Part shown: in pieces, positions 14,104 through 22,567 of the stretch
Layout of the letters: each line of letters begins with the position of its first letter
Numbering within the stretch: position 1 is the stretch's first letter
Assembly: GCA_017462125.1 (NCBI GenBank)
Contig: JAFTRQ010000016.1
Coordinates: forward strand, 1 to 30,712
Reading direction: 5' to 3'
DNA: 30,712 nucleotides
Source of the DNA: Clostridia bacterium
GTDB taxonomy: Bacteria > Bacillota_A > Clostridia > Oscillospirales > CAG-272
Program-made: the position numbers and the translations under genes
Notes under the pieces: model-generated
Seen by the model: only the letters and a program-made list of their open reading frames with translations
Databases searched by the model: none
What the model was told of the DNA's origin: nothing

Positions 14104-15510
14104 TTAACAAGCTTTTTTAGATTTCGGTACATCCGCATCCTCGCCGTCCGCAGGCAGCTTGGAGAGGAACGCAACCGTCACAGGCAACGTAATTGCCGCC
14201 GTGATCACGTACGCCGCGGGCTGAGCCATCTCAATACCCATCATACCGTTGCCATACCACTTCTCACAAAGCACAGGCAACAAATAGATCATAGGCATAA
14301 AGGCAACGCCGTTCTGAAGCGCGGACAAAAGGATCGCGGGAATCCGCTTTCCGATACTCTGGAACATCATATTGCCAACCACCGTAAAGGGCAAGACCCA
14401 CATCACCGCACAGCTGAAGCGCAGAGCCTCGGCACCGATCTTGGTGATCTCGGGATCCTTTTCGGAATTGAAAAGCTGGATGATCGAGGGCGCGCAAGCG
14501 AAGCAGACGGCAGACAGCACACCTATCAGCACCAGACCGAACAGCATAGTCACGTAGCTTCCCTTTTTCACACGGCTGTATTTTTTTGCGCCGTAATTGA
14601 ATGCCGATACGGGCTGAAATCCCTGACCGATTCCAAGTCCTACGCAGAAGATGAACTGCACCGTCTTGGAAACGTAGCCCATTGCAGCGATCGCCGCCGT
14701 ACCGTAAAGTCTCGCCTGCACGTTCAGCATAGCCGTGGAAATACTGCCAAGTCCCTGACGGATCAGGCTGGGAAAGCCCGTGGTGACGATATCCCACACG
14801 ATAGAGGCGCTCATAAAGCCCTTTTTGAATCTGATCTTGCTCTGTGTCTTTCCGATGAAAAACGGCACAGCAAGGATCACTAAGCTTATGTACTGCGAGA
14901 TCGCCGTAGCAAGTCCCGCACCTGCGGTTCCCATATGCAAATGCATTACGAAAATATAGTCAAGCAGAATATTGATAACGCCTCCCGAGGTAAGTCCCAC
15001 CATTGCAAAGGTAGCTCTTCCCTCATAACGCAACACGTTATTGAAAACGCAGGACGCTGTCAACGCGGGCGCGCCGATAAATATCCACAAGGCGTAGTCC
15101 TTGGCGTGGGGCAATATCTCCTCGTTGCTGCCCAAAAACAGCATCAGAGGCTCAAGAAAAGAAAGTCCTACGATCATAATGATCACGCCGCTGGCGGTGG
15201 ACAGCAGAAGGCTGGTTGAGGCAAACCTGCCTGCTCTCTCGTCATCCTTTGCGCCAAGCAGACGGCTGACGTGGCTTCCCGCGCCGTGACCGAACATAAA
15301 ACCAAAGGCCTGCAATATCGCCATAATACTGAAAACGATTCCGGGTGCGCCGCCCGCGGCCTTTCCCAGCGTACTGACGAAATAGGTATCCGCCATATTA
15401 TAGATATTGGTGATCAGCATACTGATCGTAGTCGGAATTCCAAGGGTAACGACCAATTTCCAGACCGGTGTTTCGGTCATTTTTTTATATTGCAGTTCAC
15501 TTTTTGTCAT
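14104..15510 (-). CDS. MATE-family multidrug/cation antiporter
   Basis: 468 residues from ATG 15510; a longer frame reaches 15639 but would overlap the malic enzyme gene. Twelve hydrophobic segments are present. Typical MATE features are LVVTLGIPTTISMLITNIYNMADTYFV at the start (cited in part), GHGAGSHVSRLLGA near residue 80 and GIGQGFQPVSAFNYGA near residue 270. Members export cationic drugs or metabolites in exchange for Na+ or H+. It sits between malic enzyme and an esterase on the same strand, 52 nt and 14 nt from them. Confidence 0.92.
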   Translation of the reverse strand: MTKSELQYKKMTETPVWKLVVTLGIPTTISMLITNIYNMADTYFVSTLGKAAGGAPGIVFSIMAILQAFGFMFGHGAGSHVSRLLGAKDDERAGRFASTSLLLSTASGVIIMIVGLSFLEPLMLFLGSNEEILPHAKDYALWIFIGAPALTASCVFNNVLRYEGRATFAMVGLTSGGVINILLDYIFVMHLHMGTAGAGLATAISQYISLVILAVPFFIGKTQSKIRFKKGFMSASIVWDIVTTGFPSLIRQGLGSISTAMLNVQARLYGTAAIAAMGYVSKTVQFIFCVGLGIGQGFQPVSAFNYGAKKYSRVKKGSYVTMLFGLVLIGVLSAVCFACAPSIIQLFNSEKDPEITKIGAEALRFSCAVMWVLPFTVVGNMMFQSIGKRIPAILLSALQNGVAFMPMIYLLPVLCEKWYGNGMMGIEMAQPAAYVITAAITLPVTVAFLSKLPADGEDADVPKSKKAC

Positions 15511-15562
15511 AGATAATTTTTCTTCCTTTTTATAACGCTCGAATTCTGATTGATTAACAAAA

Positions 15563-16735
15563 TTATATTCTTGCAACTCCGGTTTCCTTCGCCGCCTGTA
15601 TAACCGCTTCGGCAACAACTGCGGCAACTCGCTTGTCAAGAGCCGCGGGGATGATACAATCCTCGGAAAGCTCCTCGTCGGAAATAAGGCTTGCCAAAGC
15701 CTTTGACGTTGCGATCTTCATCTCCTCATTGATGCAGGAAGCTCGGCAATCAAGCGCGCCGCGGAAAATTCCGGGGAATGCGAGTACGTTGTTGATTTGG
15801 TTGGGATAATCGGAGCGACCCGTGCCAACCACTCTCGCGCCGCCCTGCTTTGCAAGGTCGGGCATGATCTCGGGGGTAGGATTTGCCATCGGGAAAACAA
15901 TTGCGTCCTTTGCCATAGTCGAGACCATTTCGGGAGTGACGAGACCGGGCGCCGAAACGCCCACGAAAACGTCCGCACCCTTGAGGACGTCTGCCAAGGC
16001 TCCCTTTTCAGCGTTCGGATTGGTCAGCTTCGCCATCTCCTCCTGCGCGGGGTTATTCTCTGCTTTGCCCCCGTAGATTGCGCCGAAGCGATCGACCATC
16101 ACAAGGTTTTTCACGCCAAGATTCATCAGATGCTTGCCGATGGAGATTCCCGCCGCACCGGCTCCGTTGATGACCACCTTGACCTCTGCAATATTCTTTT
16201 TTACAAGCTTGAGTGCGTTGAGCAGTGCCGCACCCACAACGATCGCCGTACCGTGCTGATCGTCGTGGAAAACGGGGATGTCGCAGATCTCCTTCAATCT
16301 GCGCTCGATCTCAAAGCAGCGCGGTGCGGAAATATCCTCCAAATTGATGCCGCCAAAGCTGCCCGAAAGCAGATAAACGGTACGGACGATCTCGTCCACG
16401 TCCTTGCTCTTGATGCAAAGCGGAAAGGCATCAACGTCGGCAAATGCCTTGAAAAGCGCGCATTTGCCCTCCATAACGGGCATTCCCGCCTCGGGACCAA
16501 TGTCACCGAGACCCAACACCGCCGTTCCGTCGGTGACCACGGCCACGATATTCGAGCGTCTTGTCAGCTCGTAGGACTTGTTTATATCCTTCTGTATCTC
16601 AAGGCAGGGCTGCGCCACACCGGGTGTGTACGCCAAGGAGAGGTCTTCTCTGCTCTCAATGGGACAACGGGTCACCACCTCGATCTTGCCTCGCCATTCA
16701 TAATGCTTTTTCAATGATTCTTCTGCAATAGACAT
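15563..16735 (-). CDS. NAD(P)-dependent malic enzyme (short bacterial type)
   Basis: 390 residues, typical of the short bacterial form. AAAGGA precedes ATG 16735. [12 protein letters not shown] and [17 protein letters not shown] carry the catalytic Tyr and Lys. The divalent metal ligands are in [13 protein letters not shown] and [10 protein letters not shown]. The Rossmann dinucleotide motif is [10 protein letters not shown], and NPTPE occurs in the C-terminal part. It oxidatively decarboxylates malate to pyruvate and CO2 with reduction of NAD or NADP. It is 13 nt downstream of fumarase, so fumarate to malate to pyruvate is encoded as one unit. Confidence 0.95.
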   Translation of the reverse strand: MSIAEESLKKHYEWRGKIEVVTRCPIESREDLSLAYTPGVAQPCLEIQKDINKSYELTRRSNIVAVVTDGTAVLGLGDIGPEAGMPVMEGKCALFKAFADVDAFPLCIKSKDVDEIVRTVYLLSGSFGGINLEDISAPRCFEIERRLKEICDIPVFHDDQHGTAIVVGAALLNALKLVKKNIAEVKVVINGAGAAGISIGKHLMNLGVKNLVMVDRFGAIYGGKAENNPAQEEMAKLTNPNAEKGALADVLKGADVFVGVSAPGLVTPEMVSTMAKDAIVFPMANPTPEIMPDLAKQGGARVVGTGRSDYPNQINNVLAFPGIFRGALDCRASCINEEMKIATSKALASLISDEELSEDCIIPAALDKRVAAVVAEAVIQAAKETGVARI

Positions 16736-16748
16736 TTTGGATTCCTTT

Positions 16749-18122
16749 CTACACCATTTTCTCGGGCTTAAACACCTCGTCGAATTTTTCGGGTGTCAAA
16801 AAGCCAAGCTTAAGACACGCGTCGCGCAAGGTGATATTCTCGGCATACGCCAGCTTCGCCACCTTAGCCGCGTTTTCATATCCGATATAGGGATTCAGGG
16901 CGGTAACCAGCATCAGCGAGCGGTCGAGATTCTCTTTCATCCTCTCCTCGTTGACCTTGATGCCCACCGCACAGTTTTTGTTAAACGAGCGCATACCGTC
17001 GGCAAGCAATCTCACCGATTGCAGGAAATTATAGATCAGCACAGGCATAAATACGTTCAACTCAAAGTTGCCCTGTGACGCCGCCATACCGACCGCTACG
17101 TCGTTTGCCATCACCTGCACCGCCACCATAGTCAACGCCTCGCATTGGGTGGGGTTGACCTTACCCGGCATGATCGAAGAGCCGGGCTCGTTTTCGGGAA
17201 TCGTGATCTCCCCAAGACCCAGACGTGGACCCGAAGCCAGCCAACGGACGTCGTTTGCAATTTTCATAAGGTTTGCCGCAAGCGCTTTCAGCGCGCCGTG
17301 AGCAAAAACCAAGGCATCCTTGCTTGTCAGCGCGTGGAACTTGTTCTCCTCGGTGGTAAAATCATGACCCGTCAAAAGGCTGACGTGCTTTGCCGAAAGC
17401 TCGCCAAATTTCTCGGGCGCGTTAATGCCCGTACCAACGGCAGTTCCGCCCAAAGCAAGTCTTGAAAGCGGCTTCAGCGACAACGCGATCTGCTCCTTTG
17501 AGCATTCCAGCATATTTCTCCAGCCGCTGACCTCCTGCGCAAACTTGATCGGAGTGGCATCCTGCAAATGGGTTCTTCCGCTCTTGATCACGTCGGGATT
17601 CTCGGCTTCGATACGCGCAAAGGTTGCCATAAGCTCGTCAAGCGCGGGCAAAAGTGCCGCATTGATCGCAAGCACCGCCGCAATATGCATGGCTGTGGGA
17701 AAGGTATCGTTTGAGGATTGCGACATATTCACGTCGTCGTTGGGATGGAGCAGCTTTTCGCCCGCAATCTCGTTGCCTCGGTTTGCTATGACCTCGTTTG
17801 CGTTCATATTGGATTGGGTTCCGCTTCCCGTCTGCCAGACCACGAGAGGAAAATGCCCGTCAAGCGCACCCGACGCGACCTCGTCACAAGCCGCGGAGAT
17901 TGCCGAGAGCTTATCTGCGGTCATTTTTTCGGGCTTTAATTCTCTGTTGGCAAGTGCCGCCGCCTTTTTTAAGATTCCAAAGGCATGGGTGATCTCACGG
18001 GGCATCACCTCACCGCCGATTTTAAAATTCTCAAGGCTTCTTTGCGTCTGCGCGCCCCAATATTTGTCGGCAGGCACCAAGACCTCGCCCATGGAATCGT
18101 GTTCTTTTCTATAATTTTCCAT
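16749..18122 (-). CDS. fumC: Fumarate hydratase, class II
   Basis: 457 residues from ATG 18122, with AAGG 6 nt upstream; ATG 18128 is an in-frame alternative. The family signature GSSIMPGKVNP is present, together with TGSGTQSNMNANEV, MSQSSNDTFPTAMH and GRTHLQDATPIKF, which contains the active-site His. It interconverts fumarate and malate without an iron-sulfur cluster, in the cytoplasm. The aspartase family is close, but DSMGEVLVPADKYWGAQTQRS and overall similarity favour fumarase. It follows the PHP gene by only a few bases and precedes malic enzyme. Confidence 0.95.
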   Translation of the reverse strand: MENYRKEHDSMGEVLVPADKYWGAQTQRSLENFKIGGEVMPREITHAFGILKKAAALANRELKPEKMTADKLSAISAACDEVASGALDGHFPLVVWQTGSGTQSNMNANEVIANRGNEIAGEKLLHPNDDVNMSQSSNDTFPTAMHIAAVLAINAALLPALDELMATFARIEAENPDVIKSGRTHLQDATPIKFAQEVSGWRNMLECSKEQIALSLKPLSRLALGGTAVGTGINAPEKFGELSAKHVSLLTGHDFTTEENKFHALTSKDALVFAHGALKALAANLMKIANDVRWLASGPRLGLGEITIPENEPGSSIMPGKVNPTQCEALTMVAVQVMANDVAVGMAASQGNFELNVFMPVLIYNFLQSVRLLADGMRSFNKNCAVGIKVNEERMKENLDRSLMLVTALNPYIGYENAAKVAKLAYAENITLRDACLKLGFLTPEKFDEVFKPEKMV

Positions 18123-18130
18123 AATCATCC

Positions 18131-19027
18131 TTAATCAAAAATCAAATAATTCGTCCAAGCCTTTTTGCCATCCGCGTCGGTAACCTCAGCACGGACAAAA
18201 CGGTCGTCGGCAACCTTGGTATATTCCGCTTCCACAAGTCCGTCGGCACGAACGATCCTGCCCTTCGCCCAGGTGGTGTTACTTTGGAAAACCACCTTCT
18301 GCACGGGCGAGCAGACCACTCTGACCTTATCGGGCGCGATCTTTTCGATATGCACCTCGGGGCCTTGGGTGGCGTAAAACCTTCCCGCTCTGATGGCGCG
18401 GATCAAGCTTTGGGTATCCATATCGGTTGCCTCCACCATGATCCAGCCGCGACACGCGTCATCCGCATAGTAATGGGTATCGTCAACGGCAAGCAGGTTC
18501 ATAGGTCTTCCCAAGGAAGCCAACTGATCGGCGATCACGTCGGAATAGGCTCTGTCGCTCATACCGCACTCGGAAACCGCGTTATAGATCTCCAACGCGT
18601 CAAAATCGCCCAGCTGCATGATATATTCAGGGGTATTCAAGCTCCACGCAGGGTGTCCCACGATGGCAAGACCGTTATAAAGCTTGATCCTTTTGATGAT
18701 CTCTGTGGCCTTGGCCTGCGAGGTCTTCACCATATTCCTCCAATCCGTGGGGATCTGCGGGTCCGACGTCATACCCACACCGATGATATGCACCACGTAG
18801 GGTGCGTCATGCCCTCCAAGATTATATTCACAACCCGAAATGATCTTGAGACCCTCGATCTCACACTCGTCGCCATACTTCCAATGATCGGTGATGGCAA
18901 TGGCATCATAACCCTCCTCGGCATATATTCTTGCCGCCTCCTCCGGAGTCTTGCTTCCGTCGGAAAGGGTCGTATGTGTATGCAAGCCCAATTTGACTCT
19001 GGACTTGCCAAGCATATCTACGTACAT
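18131..19027 (-). CDS. PHP-domain metal-dependent phosphoesterase
   Basis: 298 residues from ATG 19027; GGAGG is about 11 nt upstream, and ATG 19015 is a possible later start. PHP metal-binding motifs appear in order: GLHTHTTLSDGS, then ITDHWKYG, a Glu in ISGCEYN, GHPAWS and the late DDTHYY motif. Residues about 1-200 form the PHP barrel; the rest is a small beta-rich domain. These proteins hydrolyse phosphoesters such as histidinol phosphate or nucleotide monophosphates. The true substrate is not evident. It opens the fumC, malic enzyme, MATE run and has a good promoter. Confidence 0.88.
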   Translation of the reverse strand: MYVDMLGKSRVKLGLHTHTTLSDGSKTPEEAARIYAEEGYDAIAITDHWKYGDECEIEGLKIISGCEYNLGGHDAPYVVHIIGVGMTSDPQIPTDWRNMVKTSQAKATEIIKRIKLYNGLAIVGHPAWSLNTPEYIMQLGDFDALEIYNAVSECGMSDRAYSDVIADQLASLGRPMNLLAVDDTHYYADDACRGWIMVEATDMDTQSLIRAIRAGRFYATQGPEVHIEKIAPDKVRVVCSPVQKVVFQSNTTWAKGRIVRADGLVEAEYTKVADDRFVRAEVTDADGKKAWTNYLIFD

Positions 19028-19070
19028 ATTGGTAAAATCCTCCGATTAAAAAAACATATTCCTATTATAT

Positions 19071-19099
19071 ATTTTAGCACGGTTTTCCTTCGGAATCAA
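19071..19099 (-). promoter_or_regulatory. Promoter of the PHP-fumC-malic enzyme run
   Basis: Minus-strand TTGATT (19099-19094), 17-bp spacer and TAAAAT (19076-19071). Confidence 0.7.
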
Positions 19100-19170
19100 G
19101 ACCTTTTGCCTAAATTACGAGACAAAAAATTGTGCAGATAGCCAATTTTTGCTATTGTTTTTGAAAACCC

Positions 19171-19199
19171 TTGAAAATCATAGAAAAAATATGTATAAT
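19171..19199 (+). promoter_or_regulatory. Promoter of the oxidoreductase-isomerase operon
   Basis: TTGAAA (19171-19176), 17-bp spacer and TATAAT (19194-19199). Confidence 0.75.
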
Positions 19200-19256
19200 T
19201 AAAATAGTGTATTGTGTTTTTACACCTAAAAAGTTATCTATTCCGGAGGTAAAATC

Positions 19257-20336
19257 ATGGAAATATTGAAAATTGGTATTATCGGCTGCGGCGGTATTGC
19301 AAACGGCAAGCATATGCCCTCGCTGAAAAAGCTTCCCAACGTACAGATGGTTGCATTCTGCGACATCATCGAGGAAAGAGCATTGAAGGCAAAGGCGACC
19401 TACGGCACGCCCGACGCAAAGGTTTACACCGACTACAAGCAGCTGCTTGAGGATAAGTCCATCGACGTGGTACACGTCTGCACTCCCAACCGCTCCCACA
19501 GCTTCATTACCGTGGATGCACTTGAGGCAGGCAAGCACGTTATGTGCGAAAAGCCTATGGCGATCAACTCCGTTGAGGCGCAGAAAATGCTTGACGCGGC
19601 AAAGAGAACCGGCAAAAAGCTGACCATCGGCTATCAGACCAGACAAAGACCCGAGGCGCAGTTTCTCAAGACCGAGGCGCTCAACGGCACGTTTGGTGAC
19701 ATCTACTACGCAAAGGCTACCGCGATCAGAAGAAGAGCCGTTCCCACCTGGGGCGTATTCCTCAATGAATACGAGCAGGGCGGCGGTCCTCTCATCGACA
19801 TCGGAACTCACGCGCTGGACCTGACCCTTTGGATCATGGATAACTACAAACCCAAATACTGCGTTGGTACAAAGTATCACAAGCTCAACGACCAGACCAA
19901 TCAGGGTAACGCTTGGGGCAATTGGGATCCCGCAAAGTTCACGGTTGAGGACTCTGCCTTCGGCTTCGTCGTAATGGAAAACGGCGCCACCATCAATCTG
20001 GAATCCTCTTGGGCATTGAACACTCTTGACGTGCGCGAGGCGGTTACCAGCGTTTGCGGTACGCTTGCAGGCGGCGATATGTGGGACGGTGTGCGCATCA
20101 ACGGCATCAGAAACAACTCCCAATACGTTCTCAAGCCCACTCTGAATCCTCAGGGCGCGGCATTCTACGAGGGTGTCAACGGTGGAGATCCCGCAACCGT
20201 TGAGGCGGCACAGTGGATCAACGCGATCCTCAACGACAAGGATCCCTGCGTGCTTCCCGAGCAGGCGATCGTCGTAACCAAGATCCTTGAAGGCATTTAC
20301 AAGTCTGCCGAAAGCGGCGACATCTACAGATTCTGA
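19257..20336 (+). CDS. Gfo/Idh/MocA-family oxidoreductase
   Basis: 359 residues; GGAGG precedes ATG 19257. An N-terminal Rossmann fold has GCGGIA at residues 10-15. The family's CEKPMA, with the catalytic Lys99, is at 97-102. The C-terminal half has IDIGTHALD at 180-188 with the catalytic His185. Family members oxidise sugars, sugar acids or inositols with NAD(P). The next gene, 20 nt downstream, is a TIM-barrel sugar isomerase, a pairing common in inositol-like or unusual sugar catabolism. The substrate cannot be told from sequence. Confidence 0.9.
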   Translation: MEILKIGIIGCGGIANGKHMPSLKKLPNVQMVAFCDIIEERALKAKATYGTPDAKVYTDYKQLLEDKSIDVVHVCTPNRSHSFITVDALEAGKHVMCEKPMAINSVEAQKMLDAAKRTGKKLTIGYQTRQRPEAQFLKTEALNGTFGDIYYAKATAIRRRAVPTWGVFLNEYEQGGGPLIDIGTHALDLTLWIMDNYKPKYCVGTKYHKLNDQTNQGNAWGNWDPAKFTVEDSAFGFVVMENGATINLESSWALNTLDVREAVTSVCGTLAGGDMWDGVRINGIRNNSQYVLKPTLNPQGAAFYEGVNGGDPATVEAAQWINAILNDKDPCVLPEQAIVVTKILEGIYKSAESGDIYRF

Positions 20337-20356
20337 TCATTTGGAGGAATATATCA

Positions 20357-21322
20357 ATGAAACTCAGCGTACTTGCCAACCTTTACGGTACAAAAACTCT
20401 TGACGAGACCTTAAAGATCATTTCGGGTCTTGGCGTTCACACCGTTGAGATCGGTGCGGGCGGTTATCCCGGCAAGGCTCACTGCAACCCCGCAGAGCTG
20501 CTTGCCGATGAAAAGAAATATGACGAATTCGTCGCTACCTTCAAAAAGTACGACGTGGAGATCTGCGCTCTGGCTTGTCACGGCAACCCCGTTCATCCCG
20601 ACGCGGCTGTTGCGGCTTCCTACGACGAGGACTTCAAAAACGCTGTCCTTCTCGCCGAAAAGTTGGGTGTTGACACGGTTATTACCTTCTCCGGCTGTCC
20701 CGGTGACAGCGAGGGCTCCAAGTACCCCAACTGGGTAACCTGCCCTTGGCCCGAGGATTTCCTTGCTATTCTTGATTGGCAGTGGAACGAGAAGCTGATC
20801 CCCTATTGGAAGAAGACAGGTGAATTCTGCAAGGCGCACGGCGTAAGAGTTGCATTCGAGATGCATCCCGGCTTCTGCGTTTACAATCCCGAGTCCCTTC
20901 TGAAGCTTCGTGCGGCAGTTGGCGACGTGATCGGCGCAAACTTCGACCCCAGCCATCTGATCTGGCAGGGTATGGATCCCGTTGCGGCGATCAGAGAGCT
21001 TGCAGGTGCTATCTACCACGTTCACGCAAAGGACACCAAGATCGACAAATACAACACTGCAAAGAACGGTGTGCTTGACACCAAGCACTACGGCGACGAG
21101 ATCCACCGCGCGTGGGTATTCCGCACCGTTGGCTACGGTAACGGCGAGACCTATTGGAGAGATCTTGTTTCCAATCTCCGTCTCTGCGGCTACGACAGAG
21201 TTCTGTCCATCGAGCACGAGGACAGCCTGATGAGCATCGACGAGGGACTCCGCAAGGCTGTTGCCTTCCTCAAGCCTATCGTAATCGAGGAAGCAAAGCC
21301 TACCACCATGGCTTGGGCATAA
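20357..21322 (+). CDS. Sugar phosphate isomerase/epimerase (xylose isomerase-like TIM barrel)
   Basis: 321 residues; TTGGAGG lies before ATG 20357. The AP-endonuclease-2/IolE-type barrel is recognised from its metal ligands: Glu168 and His170 in AFEMHPGF, Asp197 and His200 in FDPSHLIWQG, the His in YHVHAKD and the Glu in SIEHED. Relatives are inosose dehydratases, sugar epimerases and isomerases. It is in an operon with an NAD(P) oxidoreductase, and the two probably act on consecutive intermediates. A hairpin repeat follows 13 nt after the stop. Confidence 0.88.
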   Translation: MKLSVLANLYGTKTLDETLKIISGLGVHTVEIGAGGYPGKAHCNPAELLADEKKYDEFVATFKKYDVEICALACHGNPVHPDAAVAASYDEDFKNAVLLAEKLGVDTVITFSGCPGDSEGSKYPNWVTCPWPEDFLAILDWQWNEKLIPYWKKTGEFCKAHGVRVAFEMHPGFCVYNPESLLKLRAAVGDVIGANFDPSHLIWQGMDPVAAIRELAGAIYHVHAKDTKIDKYNTAKNGVLDTKHYGDEIHRAWVFRTVGYGNGETYWRDLVSNLRLCGYDRVLSIEHEDSLMSIDEGLRKAVAFLKPIVIEEAKPTTMAWA

Positions 21323-21335
21323 GACAAATAATATT

Positions 21336-21408
21336 GCAGGGGGAGGGCGAGCCTTTTTGAAAAAAGGCTCGCCCTCCCCCTGCACCCCTTCCCACTCCAA
21401 AAACTTTT
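21336..21408 (+). repeat. 3'-end hairpin repeat, copy E
   Basis: The longest perfect stem of the family: 21336-21353 with 21366-21383, 18 bp, around T5-G-A6. The tail has ACCCC, an insert CCA, then CTCCAAAAACTTTT. It begins 13 nt after the isomerase stop. Confidence 0.85.
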
Positions 21409-21474
21409 AAAAATTTATGGAAGATTCAGGAAAAGTTTAACTTGACGCAATCGAATATGACCGCGGCGCTTACA

Positions 21475-22272
21475 TTATGATTCATTCCCTTCCAGCAGAT
21501 GCTCGATCTTTTTAGGGTCGACGCCATAAAAGCGGGCTTCGTCCTTATGGGCGGCAAGGAAGATCGCGGCGGCCTTGGAATTATGCTCCAGCGCCGCTGT
21601 TTCCAGCATTCTGTAGCCCTCCTTCGGGTCATAATCCTTGCCAAAGCCCTCGATCATAGAGCGTCCGATCGTTTCCTTTGCAACGCCCACCTGCTCGTCG
21701 ATATACGTGGTATCCTTATGGCTTGCCGCCGCCTCGAACATCTCCATAGCATCAAGCTCATCGGCGGAAATCACCTCATATCTTTCATCCTCAAGTCTTT
21801 GATCAAAGCCCTTTCCCGCCAGATAATATGCGCCCTGATTCCGTTTGACAACTCGGTAAAAGGGGATCAGAGACAGGCACTCAATGTCCATCGGATCAAA
21901 AACATACCCCAGCGTGTATGCCACGCCCAGATAAAGCTGTGCGTTAACGCATCCCCGCGCCGCCGAGATCCTCATCAGCCTTACCGCCTCGCGAAAATCC
22001 GCAGGAGCCCCCTGCCCGCGCAGGCACATCAAGGCAAGATTGAATTGCGCTTCCCCGCCTTCAAGATTCGCAGAAGCCACCCAAAATTTTCGCGCCATAC
22101 AGTCGTTTTTCGGCACACCTACGCCAACGTAATACATAAACGCAAGATTAAAAGCCGCCCGAGGATCGTGCAGGTCCACCGCCCCATGAAAATATTCCTC
22201 AAACGCTTCTCTGAACCGTCTGCGCAAAAACAAGCTGTTTGCCCGAATACAATCAAAAACCAAATCTGCCAT
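21475..22272 (-). CDS. Sel1-like repeat protein
   Basis: 265 residues from ATG 22272, with GAGAGG upstream. At least three Sel1-type helical repeats are visible near the N-terminus: AAFNLAFMYYVGVGVPKNDC, then AQFNLALMCLRGQGAP-x2-F and AQLYLGVAYTLGYVFDP. Later, looser copies include the DYDPKEGYRMLETAALEH segment. Sel1 repeats form a solenoid used for protein binding. No signal peptide, so a cytoplasmic scaffold or regulator. It is a single gene with its own promoter; partners are unknown. Confidence 0.8.
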   Translation of the reverse strand: MADLVFDCIRANSLFLRRRFREAFEEYFHGAVDLHDPRAAFNLAFMYYVGVGVPKNDCMARKFWVASANLEGGEAQFNLALMCLRGQGAPADFREAVRLMRISAARGCVNAQLYLGVAYTLGYVFDPMDIECLSLIPFYRVVKRNQGAYYLAGKGFDQRLEDERYEVISADELDAMEMFEAAASHKDTTYIDEQVGVAKETIGRSMIEGFGKDYDPKEGYRMLETAALEHNSKAAAIFLAAHKDEARFYGVDPKKIEHLLEGNES

Positions 22273-22304
22273 CTTCTTACCGCCTCTCAAATTACTGTAC
22301 GTTT

Positions 22305-22333
22305 ATCATACACCAAAATAAAGATAATTACAA
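22305..22333 (-). promoter_or_regulatory. Promoter of the Sel1-repeat gene
   Basis: Minus-strand TTGTAA (22333-22328), 17-bp spacer and TATGAT (22310-22305). Confidence 0.6.
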
Positions 22334-22336
22334 GTC

Positions 22337-22365
22337 TTGACTTTTTTCGATTTTTGTGGTATAAT
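22337..22365 (+). promoter_or_regulatory. Orphan plus-strand promoter
   Basis: TTGACT (22337-22342), 17-bp spacer and a perfect TATAAT (22360-22365). No plus-strand gene follows; only a hairpin with a T run is transcribed. Confidence 0.75.
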
Positions 22366-22371
22366 ATATAC

Positions 22372-22421
22372 AGTAAAAGAGGCGGAAATCTTTCTGAAAG
22401 ATGCCGTCTCTTTCCTTTTTT
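22372..22421 (+). ncRNA. Candidate tiny RNA (promoter plus terminator hairpin)
   Basis: From the predicted start near 22372, bases 22376-22393 pair with 22397-22413: AAAGAG with CTCTTT, a G-U pair, CGG with CCG, a small internal loop, and ATCTTT with AAAGAT. The loop is 3 nt and T6 follows at 22416-22421. The product would be about 50 nt, with no credible ORF. It may be a small RNA or the remnant of a lost gene's leader. Confidence 0.45.
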
Positions 22422-22485
22422 GAAGTTTTGGAAAAGGCGAGGGAGCGCAGTGAGAGAAAACTTTTTCAAAAATCCCATTTTTTTC

Positions 22486-22557
22486 AAAAGTTTTTGAAGG
22501 GTGAGGGGGTTCAGTGGGAGAGGGAAACTTTTTTCAAAAAGTTTCCCTCTCCCACTG
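22486..22557 (-). repeat. 3'-end hairpin repeat, copy F
   Basis: 17-bp arms 22512-22528 and 22541-22557, extended by AAAAAG/CTTTTT. On the minus strand it starts 10 nt after the stop of the fusion gene and is followed by a C-rich segment and CAAAAACTTTT (to 22486). Similar AT and purine runs continue to about 22425, possibly a decayed second copy. Confidence 0.8.
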
Positions 22558-22567
22558 CGTATACATA

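Noticed and set aside
15797..16717. A 306-codon plus-strand frame opposite malic enzyme
   Set aside because: Antisense shadow of a clearly conserved enzyme gene; no family motifs or ribosome binding site.
18284..20123. Long frames opposite the PHP gene (+) and the oxidoreductase gene (-)
   Set aside because: Both mirror real genes with intact motifs and have no start signals of their own.
20411..21400. A 329-codon minus-strand frame opposite the TIM-barrel isomerase
   Set aside because: Shadow of the real gene. It starts within the hairpin repeat and has no domain signal.
22425..22485. A second copy of the hairpin repeat next to copy F
   Set aside because: Similar purine and AT runs are visible, but the arms do not pair well enough to call it; at most a decayed copy.
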